DNA of 64,000 bases from Turicibacter bilis (lineage in GTDB: Bacteria > Bacillota_I > Bacilli_A > MOL361 > Turicibacteraceae): NCBI RefSeq assembly GCF_024499055.1, contig NZ_CP071249.1, positions 2,039,001 through 2,103,000 of the forward strand. The letters are read 5' to 3'. A program made the translations under genes and the position numbers. Of this stretch, positions 17,251 through 24,907 are shown one piece after another; position 1 is the stretch's first letter, and each line of letters begins with the position of its first letter. The notes under the pieces are model-generated. The model searched no databases. It had not been told where the DNA came from and saw nothing but the letters and a program-made list of their open reading frames with translations.

Positions 17251-18204
17251 ATGATATTTCGAGGGCGGCAGTTGTTTAGATTAAAGGTTGGATTAGTGCT
17301 AGCAGGTGGAGGGGCTAAAGGAGCTTATCAAGCGGGGGTAATTCGTGCATTATGGGATTTAGACTTAATTGATAATATCGATGTCGTATCAGGCGTGTCT
17401 ATTGGAACATTAAATGCTCTTTGTTTATGCATGAAAAATCGCGATTTGATTGATCAAAGTTGGAAGTCGCTCTCTTATTCAAAAATTGTAACTAAAGGGG
17501 ATGGACTTAAGATCAGTGATATTGGTGATTTAATTAAAAAAATTACAATTCATAAGGGAGAGCCAATAGTTGATAGTATTGATTTAGGTGCATTAGGTCT
17601 GATCTCTCAAAAAGGAATTAGGGATTATATTAAGGAATTTGTTGATGTTGGTATCTTACATCAAACCAATATCGATGTATATAGCTGTGCTTATAATGTG
17701 ACAGATGGGCATCCAGAATATTTTCGATTAAATGATTATTCTGAAGAGGAGATTATTGATATTACGCTCGGTTCATGTGCAGTTCCATATATTTTCCCAC
17801 CTGTTTCCTTCAAGGGGAAGCAATATGCTGATGGAGGAATTAATAATCCACTTTATTCTTCTGCAAATGCTGATAATGTTCCTATTTCTCCATTAATGAA
17901 TCATGATTTAGATTTGATTATTGTTGTTCACTTAAACTATACTGATCAAGTTGATAAGCGTTTATATCAACAGTTTAACATTATAGAAATCTATCCATCA
18001 TCATCACTTGAGTTAATTAATGGATCTGGAACATTGAATTTTAATCAAGCCTCTATCACTGAAAAGATTCAAATAGGGTACCGAGATGCTCTAGTTTCTT
18101 TAACACCTATGTTAATTGCTAATTTAAAAGGGAAAAGTATGAGTCCTTATATTCGCCATCATATGAAATGGAATGATCAGTTTTTAAAAAAATATCGAAA
18201 GTAA
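17251..18204 (+). CDS. Patatin-like phospholipase
   Basis: A 317-residue cytoplasmic protein with the patatin oxyanion motif AGGGAKGAYQAG near residue 18, nucleophile GVSIG (about residue 50) and the catalytic Asp in DGG (ADGGINNP). The family hydrolyses acyl esters of phospholipids. ATG at 17251 follows GAGGTGTTAGTA; a longer in-frame start at 17200 has no ribosome binding site. It lies between terminators, alone. The role in the cell (lipid turnover or defence against something) cannot be decided. Confidence 0.9.
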   Translation: MIFRGRQLFRLKVGLVLAGGGAKGAYQAGVIRALWDLDLIDNIDVVSGVSIGTLNALCLCMKNRDLIDQSWKSLSYSKIVTKGDGLKISDIGDLIKKITIHKGEPIVDSIDLGALGLISQKGIRDYIKEFVDVGILHQTNIDVYSCAYNVTDGHPEYFRLNDYSEEEIIDITLGSCAVPYIFPPVSFKGKQYADGGINNPLYSSANADNVPISPLMNHDLDLIIVVHLNYTDQVDKRLYQQFNIIEIYPSSSLELINGSGTLNFNQASITEKIQIGYRDALVSLTPMLIANLKGKSMSPYIRHHMKWNDQFLKKYRK

Positions 18205-18238
18205 AAGGACAGACTCAATTTTAATCTGTCCTTTTATT
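18203..18238. terminator. Terminator between patatin and nuclease genes
   Basis: AAAAGGACAGA pairs with TCTGTCCTTTT; convergent genes share it. Confidence 0.85.
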
Positions 18239-18239
18239 A

Positions 18240-18797
18240 TTATTTAGTTTCTAATTGCTTAAAGATTTCGGCATATTTTATATTTGGTGGGAATTTCTTT
18301 GCAACAGCGTATCCATCAATGATTAATTTAGCATTATACATATAATTTGAGATATCCTCAATATCATTTGAATCAACGTTATTAGTTAACCATACATAAG
18401 CTAATGTTCGTCCATATTGATCATGAAGTTCTTCATCATATTCTAAATATAATGTTTGATTTTTTTTAAGTTGTTCTTTTGTATAATCACTCGCAAGTTG
18501 ACCTTCAGCAGTATTTTTATTTGCATCTGGATGAACACTCTCAGGCGTATCTATACCAATCAGTCTTACACGAAGATCAGAGCCTGCTTGATTAGTGACG
18601 ATAATTGTATCACCATCAACAACGCGTTTTAATGTCACAGTTTCTAATTGAATATTACTATTATTAAATAGTTGCTCGATTTTATCGATCGCAGGTTCAC
18701 CGAATACTATTGTTAAAATAATTAAACCGATAATAACGAGAGCTTTAGCAGGCGTTGGTAGCTGTTTAATCCATTTATTTAAGTGTCTATGTTTCAT
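18240..18797 (-). CDS. Membrane-anchored thermonuclease (SNase-like)
   Basis: A 185-residue protein: an N-terminal membrane anchor (ALVIIGLIILTIVFG), then a staphylococcal-nuclease fold from about residue 53. Active-site features visible are VVDGDTI, the Arg and Glu in RVRLIGIDTPES and the second Arg in YGRTLAYVWL. It cleaves DNA or RNA outside the cell with calcium, and may serve in nutrient scavenging or DNA uptake. The ribosome binding site is AGAGAGGAAG. No partner genes adjoin. Confidence 0.92.
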   Translation of the reverse strand: MKHRHLNKWIKQLPTPAKALVIIGLIILTIVFGEPAIDKIEQLFNNSNIQLETVTLKRVVDGDTIIVTNQAGSDLRVRLIGIDTPESVHPDANKNTAEGQLASDYTKEQLKKNQTLYLEYDEELHDQYGRTLAYVWLTNNVDSNDIEDISNYMYNAKLIIDGYAVAKKFPPNIKYAEIFKQLETK

Positions 18798-18955
18798 AAA
18801 ATCTACTTCCTCTCTTTAATGCGCTAATGTTTATCAATTCATTTTAACAAAGAGTTAGTGATTTTAAAAGCGAGGGTAATATAAAAAAAGATAGCACACG
18901 TTCATATTTATCTGCATAGTATAGATAGGATATAACTTCATTATAGGAGGGCTCA

Positions 18956-19126
18956 ATGATGAGTGCTTTAATTAGCTTATTAGTTAGCTTATTTATGCTT
19001 TTAATCTTTATTGTTAAATTATCATTCTTTGTTGTAGTGATTGGGCTTCAATATGGGGTTCCAGCGTACATCATTTATAAGTTAGTTCGATTCGTTACAA
19101 GGCCTTTTAGATATTCTGCCTTGTAA
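18956..19126 (+). CDS. 56-residue membrane protein, basic tail
   Basis: Two adjoining hydrophobic stretches (LISLLVSLFMLLIFIV; FFVVVIGLQYGVPAYII) followed by a basic tail YKLVRFVTRPFRYSAL. ATAGGAGGG precedes tandem ATG codons at 18956 and 18959. A terminator follows the stop. It is too small for usual gene callers. Function unknown. Confidence 0.6.
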   Translation: MMSALISLLVSLFMLLIFIVKLSFFVVVIGLQYGVPAYIIYKLVRFVTRPFRYSAL

Positions 19127-19142
19127 GTTATCAGTTCATAAA

Positions 19143-19176
19143 TTAAAGCGATAGTCATGAGGCTATCGCTTTTTAT
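19143..19176 (+). terminator. Terminator after the 56-residue membrane protein gene
   Basis: AAAGCGATAG pairs with CTATCGCTTTTT across TCATGAGG. Confidence 0.85.
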
Positions 19177-19244
19177 GAAAGTAAAAATCTATATATAAAC
19201 AGAAATGTTTTCTACATTTAATACAGCAACCGAAATATGGAATG

Positions 19245-19315
19245 GCTATGCCGTGCAAGGCAGACTATAGTCCAGCTAAAAGTTTTTACGATGTAAAAAA
19301 CTTATCTAGACTGAT
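19245..19315 (-). repeat. Dispersed repeat element, copy with no central unit
   Basis: Read on the minus strand this copy begins AAGTTTTTTACATCGTAAAA, passes directly to CTGGACTATAGTCTG and ends at ACGGCATA. The same flanks surround the three-unit copy at 62334-62536, so this copy looks like the element with its central hairpin units missing. It lies between convergent genes. Confidence 0.65.
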
Positions 19316-19328
19316 ATAATTTATTATC

Positions 19329-19393
19329 AAAAAAGCGAGGAACTATGTTTTGTAAAAACACCATAGTCTCTCATAATGGTTGAGCTTTTGATT
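19329..19393 (-). terminator. Two-level hairpin terminator after the nucleoside hydrolase gene
   Basis: On the minus strand AAAAGC...GCTTTTTT encloses an inner GAGACTATG/CATAGTTCCTC stem, ending in T6. Confidence 0.65.
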
Positions 19394-19418
19394 AAAATCT
19401 ATTCTTTTAAATTTTTCT

Positions 19419-20351
19419 TTATTTGTTTTCCTTCATTAATAAAGTATTAAATAGATATGTTTTTAATAGCTCACCATCAAGGTCGATACAAGTAGTAGAG
19501 TTGGGTGTCGCTGATTCTTGGTCTAAGAAAATTTGTCCGTAGTTCTCTTCTTTTTTTGTTTCCACAGTTGCGTGAGCTTCAATACAGTTGGTCATGACCT
19601 CTGGCCAAATCGCACAAATCATTGCGGTTGGATCTGCTAATTCAAATCCATTTAGACCAAGTCCTTTACAGAAGTCATGAAGTGATTTTGTACAGCGAAC
19701 AGCGAATTTCGCAATTGGAGAATCACTATTCTCTAAATAGGCTAAATCATCTTCAGTAATGAATGCTCTTTTTTCAATGACATCCCAACCGACAAATAGT
19801 TTTGGAACATCTAGTCCTAATACGATTGAAAGTGCCTCTGCATCGACATAGACATTGAATTCAGCAGTTTCAGTTGTATTACCAGGTCCTAGTCCTGTTC
19901 CTGCCATTAACGTAATCGATTTTAATTTATTCATTGTTTCTGGTGCCTTTAAGGCAGCCATTGCAATATTTGTTAATGGGCCAAGCGTAATTAATTCAAT
20001 TTCATATGGATGTTCTTCAATTAAACGAATTAGGGCATCCATAGCATGTTCAGATTCGATTGGAATATTTGATTTCGGTAAAAACATATTTCCAAGACCA
20101 TCTTCACCGTGAACATCAGCTGCTGTGAATAAATTACGGAATAATGGTTTGCTCATCCCACCATAAACAGCAGGTTGATAAGTATCAGCCACCTTAATGG
20201 CTGTTAGAGCGTTTTGAATTGATTGTTCTAAGCCAACGTTTCCAGCAACAACGGTTAATGCTAAAACCTCAATACTTGGTTCACGAAGTGCAGTAATAAT
20301 TGCAATCACGTCATCTGATGCGGTATCCGTATCAATAATAAACTTTCTCAT
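19419..20351 (-). CDS. Nucleoside hydrolase (inosine/uridine-preferring family)
   Basis: A 310-residue enzyme with the calcium-binding DTDTASDD motif at residues 7-14, and a second conserved region LITLGPLTNIA near 120 and VYVDAEALSIVL near 165. It cleaves ribonucleosides into base and ribose for salvage. The ribosome binding site GGAGGAG is strong. No transporter adjoins, but a nucleoside kinase and transporter occur at 45.5 kb. The substrate range within the family is not determinable. Confidence 0.93.
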   Translation of the reverse strand: MRKFIIDTDTASDDVIAIITALREPSIEVLALTVVAGNVGLEQSIQNALTAIKVADTYQPAVYGGMSKPLFRNLFTAADVHGEDGLGNMFLPKSNIPIESEHAMDALIRLIEEHPYEIELITLGPLTNIAMAALKAPETMNKLKSITLMAGTGLGPGNTTETAEFNVYVDAEALSIVLGLDVPKLFVGWDVIEKRAFITEDDLAYLENSDSPIAKFAVRCTKSLHDFCKGLGLNGFELADPTAMICAIWPEVMTNCIEAHATVETKKEENYGQIFLDQESATPNSTTCIDLDGELLKTYLFNTLLMKENK

Positions 20352-20596
20352 ATAATCTCCTCCAAATAACTTCTAGCGCTAGTGTATCATAAATTCGACA
20401 AAATTAGCTAAGAAGTAATCCATTTTTTACAGCATAAAAACTTTATGGCTTTTATAGGAGGCTTATATTTAGGATGTTTTAAGATTTTAGCTTGGAAAAT
20501 AGTTATAAATATGATGGATTTGTTTGTAAAGATTATAAAATTTATTTAATTATATCTTCATTTTAATCATAAGATTGAAGGGGGGAGGGGATTAGG

Positions 20597-20980
20597 TTGA
20601 AAAAAATCCTTTGTTTATTTGTTTTGGTGCTAGGGGTAGTTGGGTGTTCTAATTCAGTATTAAGTGACGATTACGATGAAGCCACTTTAAAGTCATCAGC
20701 ACAGAAGGTTCTAGAACAGTTAAATGCAGGCGAGTATCAAGCAATCACAGATTCGGTAAGTTTAGATTTACAAAATGATTTAAGTGCCGATGTTATTAAA
20801 CAGGCATGGATTCCATTATATGAAAAGTTAGGAACTTTTGATGCTATTTCTAATTATATTATCGCTGGAAAAGAGGAGTATGCTGTAGTTGTTGTATTAG
20901 CCAAATATGAAAAGGGGACATTACAACTTACGTTAAGTTATAATCCACAGATGGAACTAGTCGGACTCTATATGAAATAA
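20597..20980 (+). CDS. Lipoprotein with DUF3887-like domain
   Basis: A 127-residue protein with a lipoprotein signal ending in the lipobox VVGC (Cys17). The mature part has a helical beginning and an alternating beta sheet, ending in GTLQLTLSYNPQMELVGLYMK, typical of the DUF3887/NTF2-like fold. The start is TTG after GGGGGAGGGG. It probably sits on the outer face of the membrane. Function unknown. Confidence 0.75.
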   Translation: MKKILCLFVLVLGVVGCSNSVLSDDYDEATLKSSAQKVLEQLNAGEYQAITDSVSLDLQNDLSADVIKQAWIPLYEKLGTFDAISNYIIAGKEEYAVVVVLAKYEKGTLQLTLSYNPQMELVGLYMK

Positions 20981-21078
20981 TGAATAAAAATTAGCTTGAG
21001 ACTTGATTATCTGAAATTAATTTTTTATGATAGATGTATATTATCGAAATTTGACTGATAGAGGGAAAAGGGAAGCGT

Positions 21079-21543
21079 ATGTTTATTTTAAAATCAATTA
21101 TTTTATTTAGTTTTATTTTTTTTATGGTTCAAAATGTTCAATCTATTATTAAGCGTAAGCGATTTGTTTCCTATTCAAAATATGTAGGACATGTTAAGCA
21201 AGCGGTGAATGAAATTAATATTGATATGGTTCAAGAAGTAACTCAAATGTACGATGAAGCCGGTAAGATGGTTGATGCAAGTGTCTTAATTAATAATTTA
21301 AGAATCTTAACAGGCGTTCTTTTTGTTTTTCATCCTGTTGTTGGGGCATTTGTTTATCATAAACCATTGTTAACTTTAGTAGCCTTTGGATTATCGATGG
21401 CCTATTTAGTTGGGAATTATTGCTTAGAACAAATTTTAGCGGGTATTGAGAAAAAAGGATATTTTATGGTTGATTATATTGTCGATCATATGATTCCATT
21501 TTTAAATCTGGGGATTGTTATCTTAATGTCAATTTACTTATAA
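21079..21543 (+). CDS. Hypothetical membrane protein, 154 residues
   Basis: One N-terminal membrane segment with a basic following region (IIKRKRFVSYSK), a helical linker of about 45 residues, then three further hydrophobic segments. No known motif. GAGGGAAAAGGGAAG precedes the ATG. It follows the lipoprotein gene by about 100 bases on the same strand and might be co-expressed. A terminator follows. Confidence 0.7.
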   Translation: MFILKSIILFSFIFFMVQNVQSIIKRKRFVSYSKYVGHVKQAVNEINIDMVQEVTQMYDEAGKMVDASVLINNLRILTGVLFVFHPVVGAFVYHKPLLTLVAFGLSMAYLVGNYCLEQILAGIEKKGYFMVDYIVDHMIPFLNLGIVILMSIYL

Positions 21544-21545
21544 AT

Positions 21546-21577
21546 AAAAGGACTGAATAATCAGTCCTTTTATTTTA
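21546..21577. terminator. Terminator between convergent genes
   Basis: AAAAGGACTGA and TCAGTCCTTTT form an 11-bp stem around a short loop. Confidence 0.85.
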
Positions 21578-22226
21578 CCCAAACTACTAAATCATTTAGC
21601 GATTGACGTGTTTTGGGTGTAGGCTCGTTGATGCGATAACCGAAGGCTATCATTAATGTTAGATAAAACTCGTCTTTATTTAATAAGTTGTGCTTAATTA
21701 ATATCTCTTCAACGGCTTCTTGATCGTAACCCCCCATTGCACAAGAATCAATTTGTTGCATAGCTGATACTGTCATCATATTTGCTGCGGCTATGTATGT
21801 TTGTAAACATGAATAATTTAAGAGGGCTTGCTCATTGTTTTGAAAACGTGTATCTTCAATCATTTTAATAACCCCTTTGAAGTTTTCAATAGCTTCCTGA
21901 GGCATTTGTTTAACATCTGTTAATAAATGATGAATGTATGAAGAATCATGTTTTAATTCTTTAGGCATACGACTTAATAAAATCACTAAATGTGAACAGG
22001 AAGGGATTTGTTTTTTTCCACCCCATGAAACAGTAGCTAACTCTTCTCGTAACGATTCGTTTTGAATGACAAGAAACTTCCATGGTTCAATTCCCATTGA
22101 ACTTGGTGATAATTGACCACCTTTTAAGATAATTTCAAAATCTGAGTCTGAAATCTTTTTCGACGAATCAAATTCTTTGCAGGCATGACGGAAATTTAAG
22201 ATTTCTAAGATTTGTTCATGAGTCAT
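21570..22226 (-). CDS. NAD(P)H-dependent nitroreductase family protein
   Basis: A 218-residue FMN-binding flavoprotein of the NfsB/YfkO type. The FMN-phosphate Arg-rich N-terminus (LNFRHACKEFD), the SPSSMGIEPWKFLVI segment and the C-terminal AFGYR are visible. The family reduces quinones and nitro compounds using NAD(P)H. AGGAGG precedes the ATG. A second, unrelated nitroreductase-family gene lies at 49.9 kb. Confidence 0.9.
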   Translation of the reverse strand: MTHEQILEILNFRHACKEFDSSKKISDSDFEIILKGGQLSPSSMGIEPWKFLVIQNESLREELATVSWGGKKQIPSCSHLVILLSRMPKELKHDSSYIHHLLTDVKQMPQEAIENFKGVIKMIEDTRFQNNEQALLNYSCLQTYIAAANMMTVSAMQQIDSCAMGGYDQEAVEEILIKHNLLNKDEFYLTLMIAFGYRINEPTPKTRQSLNDLVVWVK

Positions 22227-22322
22227 AAAGAACCTCCTATATAGTTACAGTTTATAACGAAAAATATTTTATTATTTGGCTATGTTAGCTAACTTTGTGA
22301 TTAATTATATGGAAAATAGATT

Positions 22323-23450
22323 ATAATATGGACATAAACTACACTTCAGTTAATTTACAGAAAGGATATCTAATATTATGTCAAAAAAGGATATAAAAGC
22401 TATAATAAAAGACTTAAAAAAGAATGAACTTACAGAATTAATTTCAGTAGCACAAGAAGTATTAAGTACTTTATTTAATTCTTCTGAAATTAGAGAGAAT
22501 GTTAAAGAAAGTAGATTTTCCAAGGGATATGAATGTCCAAAATGTCAATGTAAAGATGTAAATAAAAATGGGAAGTCTAACGGAAGACAAAGATATATCT
22601 GTAAACATTGTCGTACAAGTTTTGATGAGTTTACTATGTCTCCATTTTCTAATACAAAATTAGGTTTAGATAAATGGTTAAAATACTGTGAGTTAATGAT
22701 ATTAGGGCTTTCTGTAAGAAAATGTGCTGAAGAAGTTGGTGTAGGTGTTAAAACCTCTTTCTATATGCGTCATAGAATACTTGATGTAATCAATCTATCA
22801 TTAAAAAATGATAAAGTTGAAGGCATAGTAGAAGTAGATGAATGCTTTATTCGAGAGTCTTTTAAGGGTAATCATTCTAAAAGTACTACATTTGTAATGC
22901 CTAGAAACCCTAGAAAAAGAGGTAAAGGTAAAAATGATAAGAAGAAAAGAGGAATATCAAAAGAGCAGATTTGTATAGAGACCGCAATTGATAGAAAAGG
23001 AAATATCCTTATGGGTGCTGTTTGTAATGGTAGAATTACAACAAATCAAATAGTTAACTTTTTTGACAATAAAGTATGCGAAGGGGCTACTTTTTGTGTA
23101 GATTCACATAAATCATATGTGGGAATAAAGGATAAGTTAAACGTAGAATTAAAGCAAGTTCCTAGAGGAAAATCAATGATAGATACTGTTTATCATTTAC
23201 AGCATATAAATGCTCTTCACAGTAGCTTTAAGAGATGGTTAATGACTTTTAATGGTGTATCTACAAAATATATCAATAATTATTTAGCGTGGTTTAAATT
23301 TTTGCAACTAAGTAAAAAAAATAAGAAGAATGACCGAATTAAAGACATGTTAGTGAATGTAGCGACTAAGGATACATGTATAACTAGAACTACTATTAGA
23401 AATAGATTTATTGAGTTAACTTAAAATAAGAAACTTTACTCCATATTAAT
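22323..23450 (+). mobile_element. IS1595-type insertion sequence (ends tentative)
   Basis: The transposase gene at 22378 is framed by GGACATAAACTAC on the left (from about 22330) and, on the minus strand, GGAGTAAAGTTTC on the right (to about 23442). Both begin GGA and match at only about half the positions, so they are weak terminal repeats. The flanking 8-mers are similar but not identical. The boundaries are therefore approximate. Confidence 0.5.
22378..23424 (+). CDS. IS1595 family transposase
   Basis: A 348-residue protein with an N-terminal zinc ribbon (CPKCQCKD ... YICKHC, about residues 59-82) and an ISXO2-type catalytic domain: VEVDECF (first Asp), VDSHKSY (second Asp) and HINALHSSFKRWL...GVSTKYINNYLAWF near the end. 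Codon choice is rich in AGA and ATA, unlike the flanking native genes and like the resistance cassette that follows, so the two may have arrived together. The gene is complete. Confidence 0.92.
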   Translation: MSKKDIKAIIKDLKKNELTELISVAQEVLSTLFNSSEIRENVKESRFSKGYECPKCQCKDVNKNGKSNGRQRYICKHCRTSFDEFTMSPFSNTKLGLDKWLKYCELMILGLSVRKCAEEVGVGVKTSFYMRHRILDVINLSLKNDKVEGIVEVDECFIRESFKGNHSKSTTFVMPRNPRKRGKGKNDKKKRGISKEQICIETAIDRKGNILMGAVCNGRITTNQIVNFFDNKVCEGATFCVDSHKSYVGIKDKLNVELKQVPRGKSMIDTVYHLQHINALHSSFKRWLMTFNGVSTKYINNYLAWFKFLQLSKKNKKNDRIKDMLVNVATKDTCITRTTIRNRFIELT

Positions 23451-23465
23451 AAAACTATTTTGCGA

Positions 23466-23567
23466 TTGGAAAATAATAGAATATTTTGTACAATATAATA
23501 AGGTTCGTAATTGTTATATATTGTGAACTTCGATATACTTTACAGTGAATATTATTTATGTTACTAT
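23466..23567 (+). promoter_or_regulatory. Tandem promoters of the resistance cassette
   Basis: Two sigma-A type promoters with ideal 17-bp spacers: TTGGAA (23466) with TACAAT (23489-23494), and TTTACA (23539) with TACTAT (23562-23567). The second would start transcription about 25 bases before the first leader ORF. Confidence 0.6.
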
Positions 23568-23600
23568 TAAATTTGATAAAACAAGAAAGGAGTTAGATTT

Positions 23601-23681
23601 ATGATAAATTTATATAGAATGATTAATAAATTAAAAATAATAGATATAACTCCTACATATATATTATATAAATATATTTAA
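23601..23681 (+). CDS. Leader peptide 0 (26 residues) with a KLK arrest motif
   Basis: A short ORF with the strong ribosome binding site AAGAAAGGAG. Residues 8-13 read INKLKI; Lys-Leu-Lys fits the +X+ motif at which macrolide-bound ribosomes stall. The ORF runs through the 5' arm (ACTCC, 23649-23653) of a possible antiterminator and ends 10 bases before the terminator hairpin. Its amino acids are otherwise dull, which suits a regulatory leader. Inference: stalling at KLK leaves the antiterminator arm free and allows read-through. Confidence 0.65.
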   Translation: MINLYRMINKLKIIDITPTYILYKYI

Positions 23682-23728
23682 GACATATATCTGCTGGAGT
23701 ATTTAATTATATTCAAGCGGATTTTTTT
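23649..23728 (+). promoter_or_regulatory. Attenuator after leader peptide 0
   Basis: Terminator: CTGCT-G-GAGTAT (23691-23702) pairs with ATATTC-A-AGCGG (23709-23720), followed by ATTTTTTT. Competing fold: ACTCCTACATATAT (23649-23662) with ATATATCTGCTGGAGT (23685-23700), which uses the 5' half of the terminator. The two are mutually exclusive, as in classical transcription attenuation. Confidence 0.65.
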
Positions 23729-23755
23729 ATTAACTAAAATAAGGAGGTGGCTATA

Positions 23756-23785
23756 ATGCTTGCATATATCAGATTAAGAGGATAG
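23756..23785 (+). CDS. Leader peptide 1, MLAYIRLRG
   Basis: A nine-residue ORF behind the strong site AAGGAGGTGG. It ends in RLRG; RLR is the arrest motif of ErmD-type and mef(A) leader peptides, where ribosomes stall in the presence of macrolides. The stop codon is part of hairpin GATAGC/GCTATC (23781-23804), and a second hairpin (23787-23840) begins two bases after it. The same IRLRG ending recurs in leader peptide 2, 1 kb downstream. Confidence 0.8.
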   Translation: MLAYIRLRG

Positions 23786-23845
23786 CGCACGAGTTGTGGC
23801 TATCGTTAAACAAATTTAATAAAATGTCATAACTTCGTGCTATTT
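23781..23845 (+). promoter_or_regulatory. Attenuator hairpins after leader peptide 1
   Basis: GCACGAGTTGTGGC (23787-23800) pairs with GTCATAACTTCGTGC (23826-23840) as 14 bp with one bulged base, followed by a weak T-rich run. A competing 6-bp hairpin GATAGC/GCTATC (23781-23804) overlaps its 5' arm. A ribosome stalled at RLR would cover bases up to about 23790 and disturb both. Confidence 0.65.
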
Positions 23846-23879
23846 TATATGAATAATAGAAATAGGAAGGTTATGAACA

Positions 23880-24758
23880 ATGAGAAAATTAAAAAAGATT
23901 GAAGTTTTAAGAGAATTACTTAATGAAAATATATCAATACTTAGATGTCCAGTGTGTAAAAAATCTATAAAATCTATAAAAGAAAGTAGTGTATTATGTG
24001 AAAATAACCATTGCTTTAATATATCTAAAAAAGGATATGTTAATTTAGTAAAGAATAATGCTAAGACAATATATGATAAAAAATTATTTGAATCTAGAAG
24101 TAAAATATATGAATATGGTATATATGACGAGCTTTCTAAAGAGATAATGGATATAGTGGATAAATATACGTCAAAAAAGAATGCTAATTTTGTACTAGAT
24201 GTTGGTTGCGGAGAAGGGTATTATTTAAATCAACTATATTCAGATGAAAAAATAAATAGTAAGTGTAAATTATTTGGAATAGATATATCAAGAGAAGGAA
24301 TTTCACTTGCTACAAGATACGAAAATAGCATACTATGGAGTGTCTCAGACTTATCAAATCTACCATTTGAAAATGGTAAATTTGATATAATAATAGATAT
24401 ACTTTCACCATCGAATTATAGTGAATTTACTAGAGTTTTAAACAAAGGTGGAGTTGTAATAAAAGTAATTCCAGATGAACACTACTTAAAAGAGATAAGG
24501 TCTAAAATAAAAGATAAAATAAAAAAAGACACTTACTCTAATAAAAATGTTATAAATTCATTTAAAGATAACTTGGAAATCGTCTATGATAAAAGAATCA
24601 CTTATAAAACAAATATATATAATTTAGAAGATTTTATAAAAATGACGCCATTAACATCTGGTTTGAGCAAAGAACAAATAAATGAATTAACTAAATGTGA
24701 TATAGAAAATATAACGATTGATTTAAAAATTATAGTCGGTAAAGTAGGTAAAAGTTAG
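23880..24758 (+). CDS. RlmA(II)/TlrB-like 23S rRNA guanine-N1 methyltransferase
   Basis: A 292-residue protein. The N-terminal zinc site is C23-X2-C26-X13-C40-X3-H44, as in RlmA. The SAM motif VLDVGCGEGYY lies near residue 105, followed by FGIDISREG and the RlmA-like SPSNYSEFTRVLNKGG near 180. RlmA(II)/TlrB methylates G748 in the exit tunnel and gives resistance to tylosin-type macrolides; RlmA(I) acts on G745. Which base is used here cannot be read, but the macrolide-type leader peptides favour resistance. Codons are AGA/ATA-rich, which suggests transfer from a clostridial host. AGGAAGG precedes the ATG. Confidence 0.85.
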   Translation: MRKLKKIEVLRELLNENISILRCPVCKKSIKSIKESSVLCENNHCFNISKKGYVNLVKNNAKTIYDKKLFESRSKIYEYGIYDELSKEIMDIVDKYTSKKNANFVLDVGCGEGYYLNQLYSDEKINSKCKLFGIDISREGISLATRYENSILWSVSDLSNLPFENGKFDIIIDILSPSNYSEFTRVLNKGGVVIKVIPDEHYLKEIRSKIKDKIKKDTYSNKNVINSFKDNLEIVYDKRITYKTNIYNLEDFIKMTPLTSGLSKEQINELTKCDIENITIDLKIIVGKVGKS

Positions 24759-24769
24759 GAGGTAATAAA

Positions 24770-24814
24770 ATGAATATACGTGGATGTATACATTCAATAA
24801 GATTAAGAGGATAA
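24770..24814 (+). CDS. Leader peptide 2, MNIRGCIHSIRLRG
   Basis: A 14-residue ORF behind TTAGGAGG at seven-base spacing, starting 12 bases after the methyltransferase stop. It ends IRLRG, as does leader peptide 1. A hairpin begins at once after the stop. It is placed to control hflX separately from the methyltransferase. Confidence 0.8.
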   Translation: MNIRGCIHSIRLRG

Positions 24815-24891
24815 GGCACGGGTTGTGGCTATTGTCTTAACATAATTAAAAGTCATAATCCCGTGATATTTAAATATTTAAGTTTAAATAT
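24815..24891 (+). promoter_or_regulatory. Attenuator hairpin after leader peptide 2
   Basis: CACGGGTTGTGGC (24817-24829) pairs with GTCATAATCCCGTG (24852-24865), 13 bp with the same bulge as in the leader 1 hairpin. One A-T pair of that hairpin is G-C here, a compensatory change supporting the RNA fold. A second stem ATATTTAAA/TTTAAATAT (24866-24891) follows. Confidence 0.65.
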
Positions 24892-24907
24892 AAAATTATA
24901 GGAGATT

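Noticed and set aside
23873-23902. Nine-codon ORF overlapping the methyltransferase start as a fourth leader
   Set aside because: It has no arrest motif of the type seen in the other three leaders and overlaps the gene start in another frame; probably chance.
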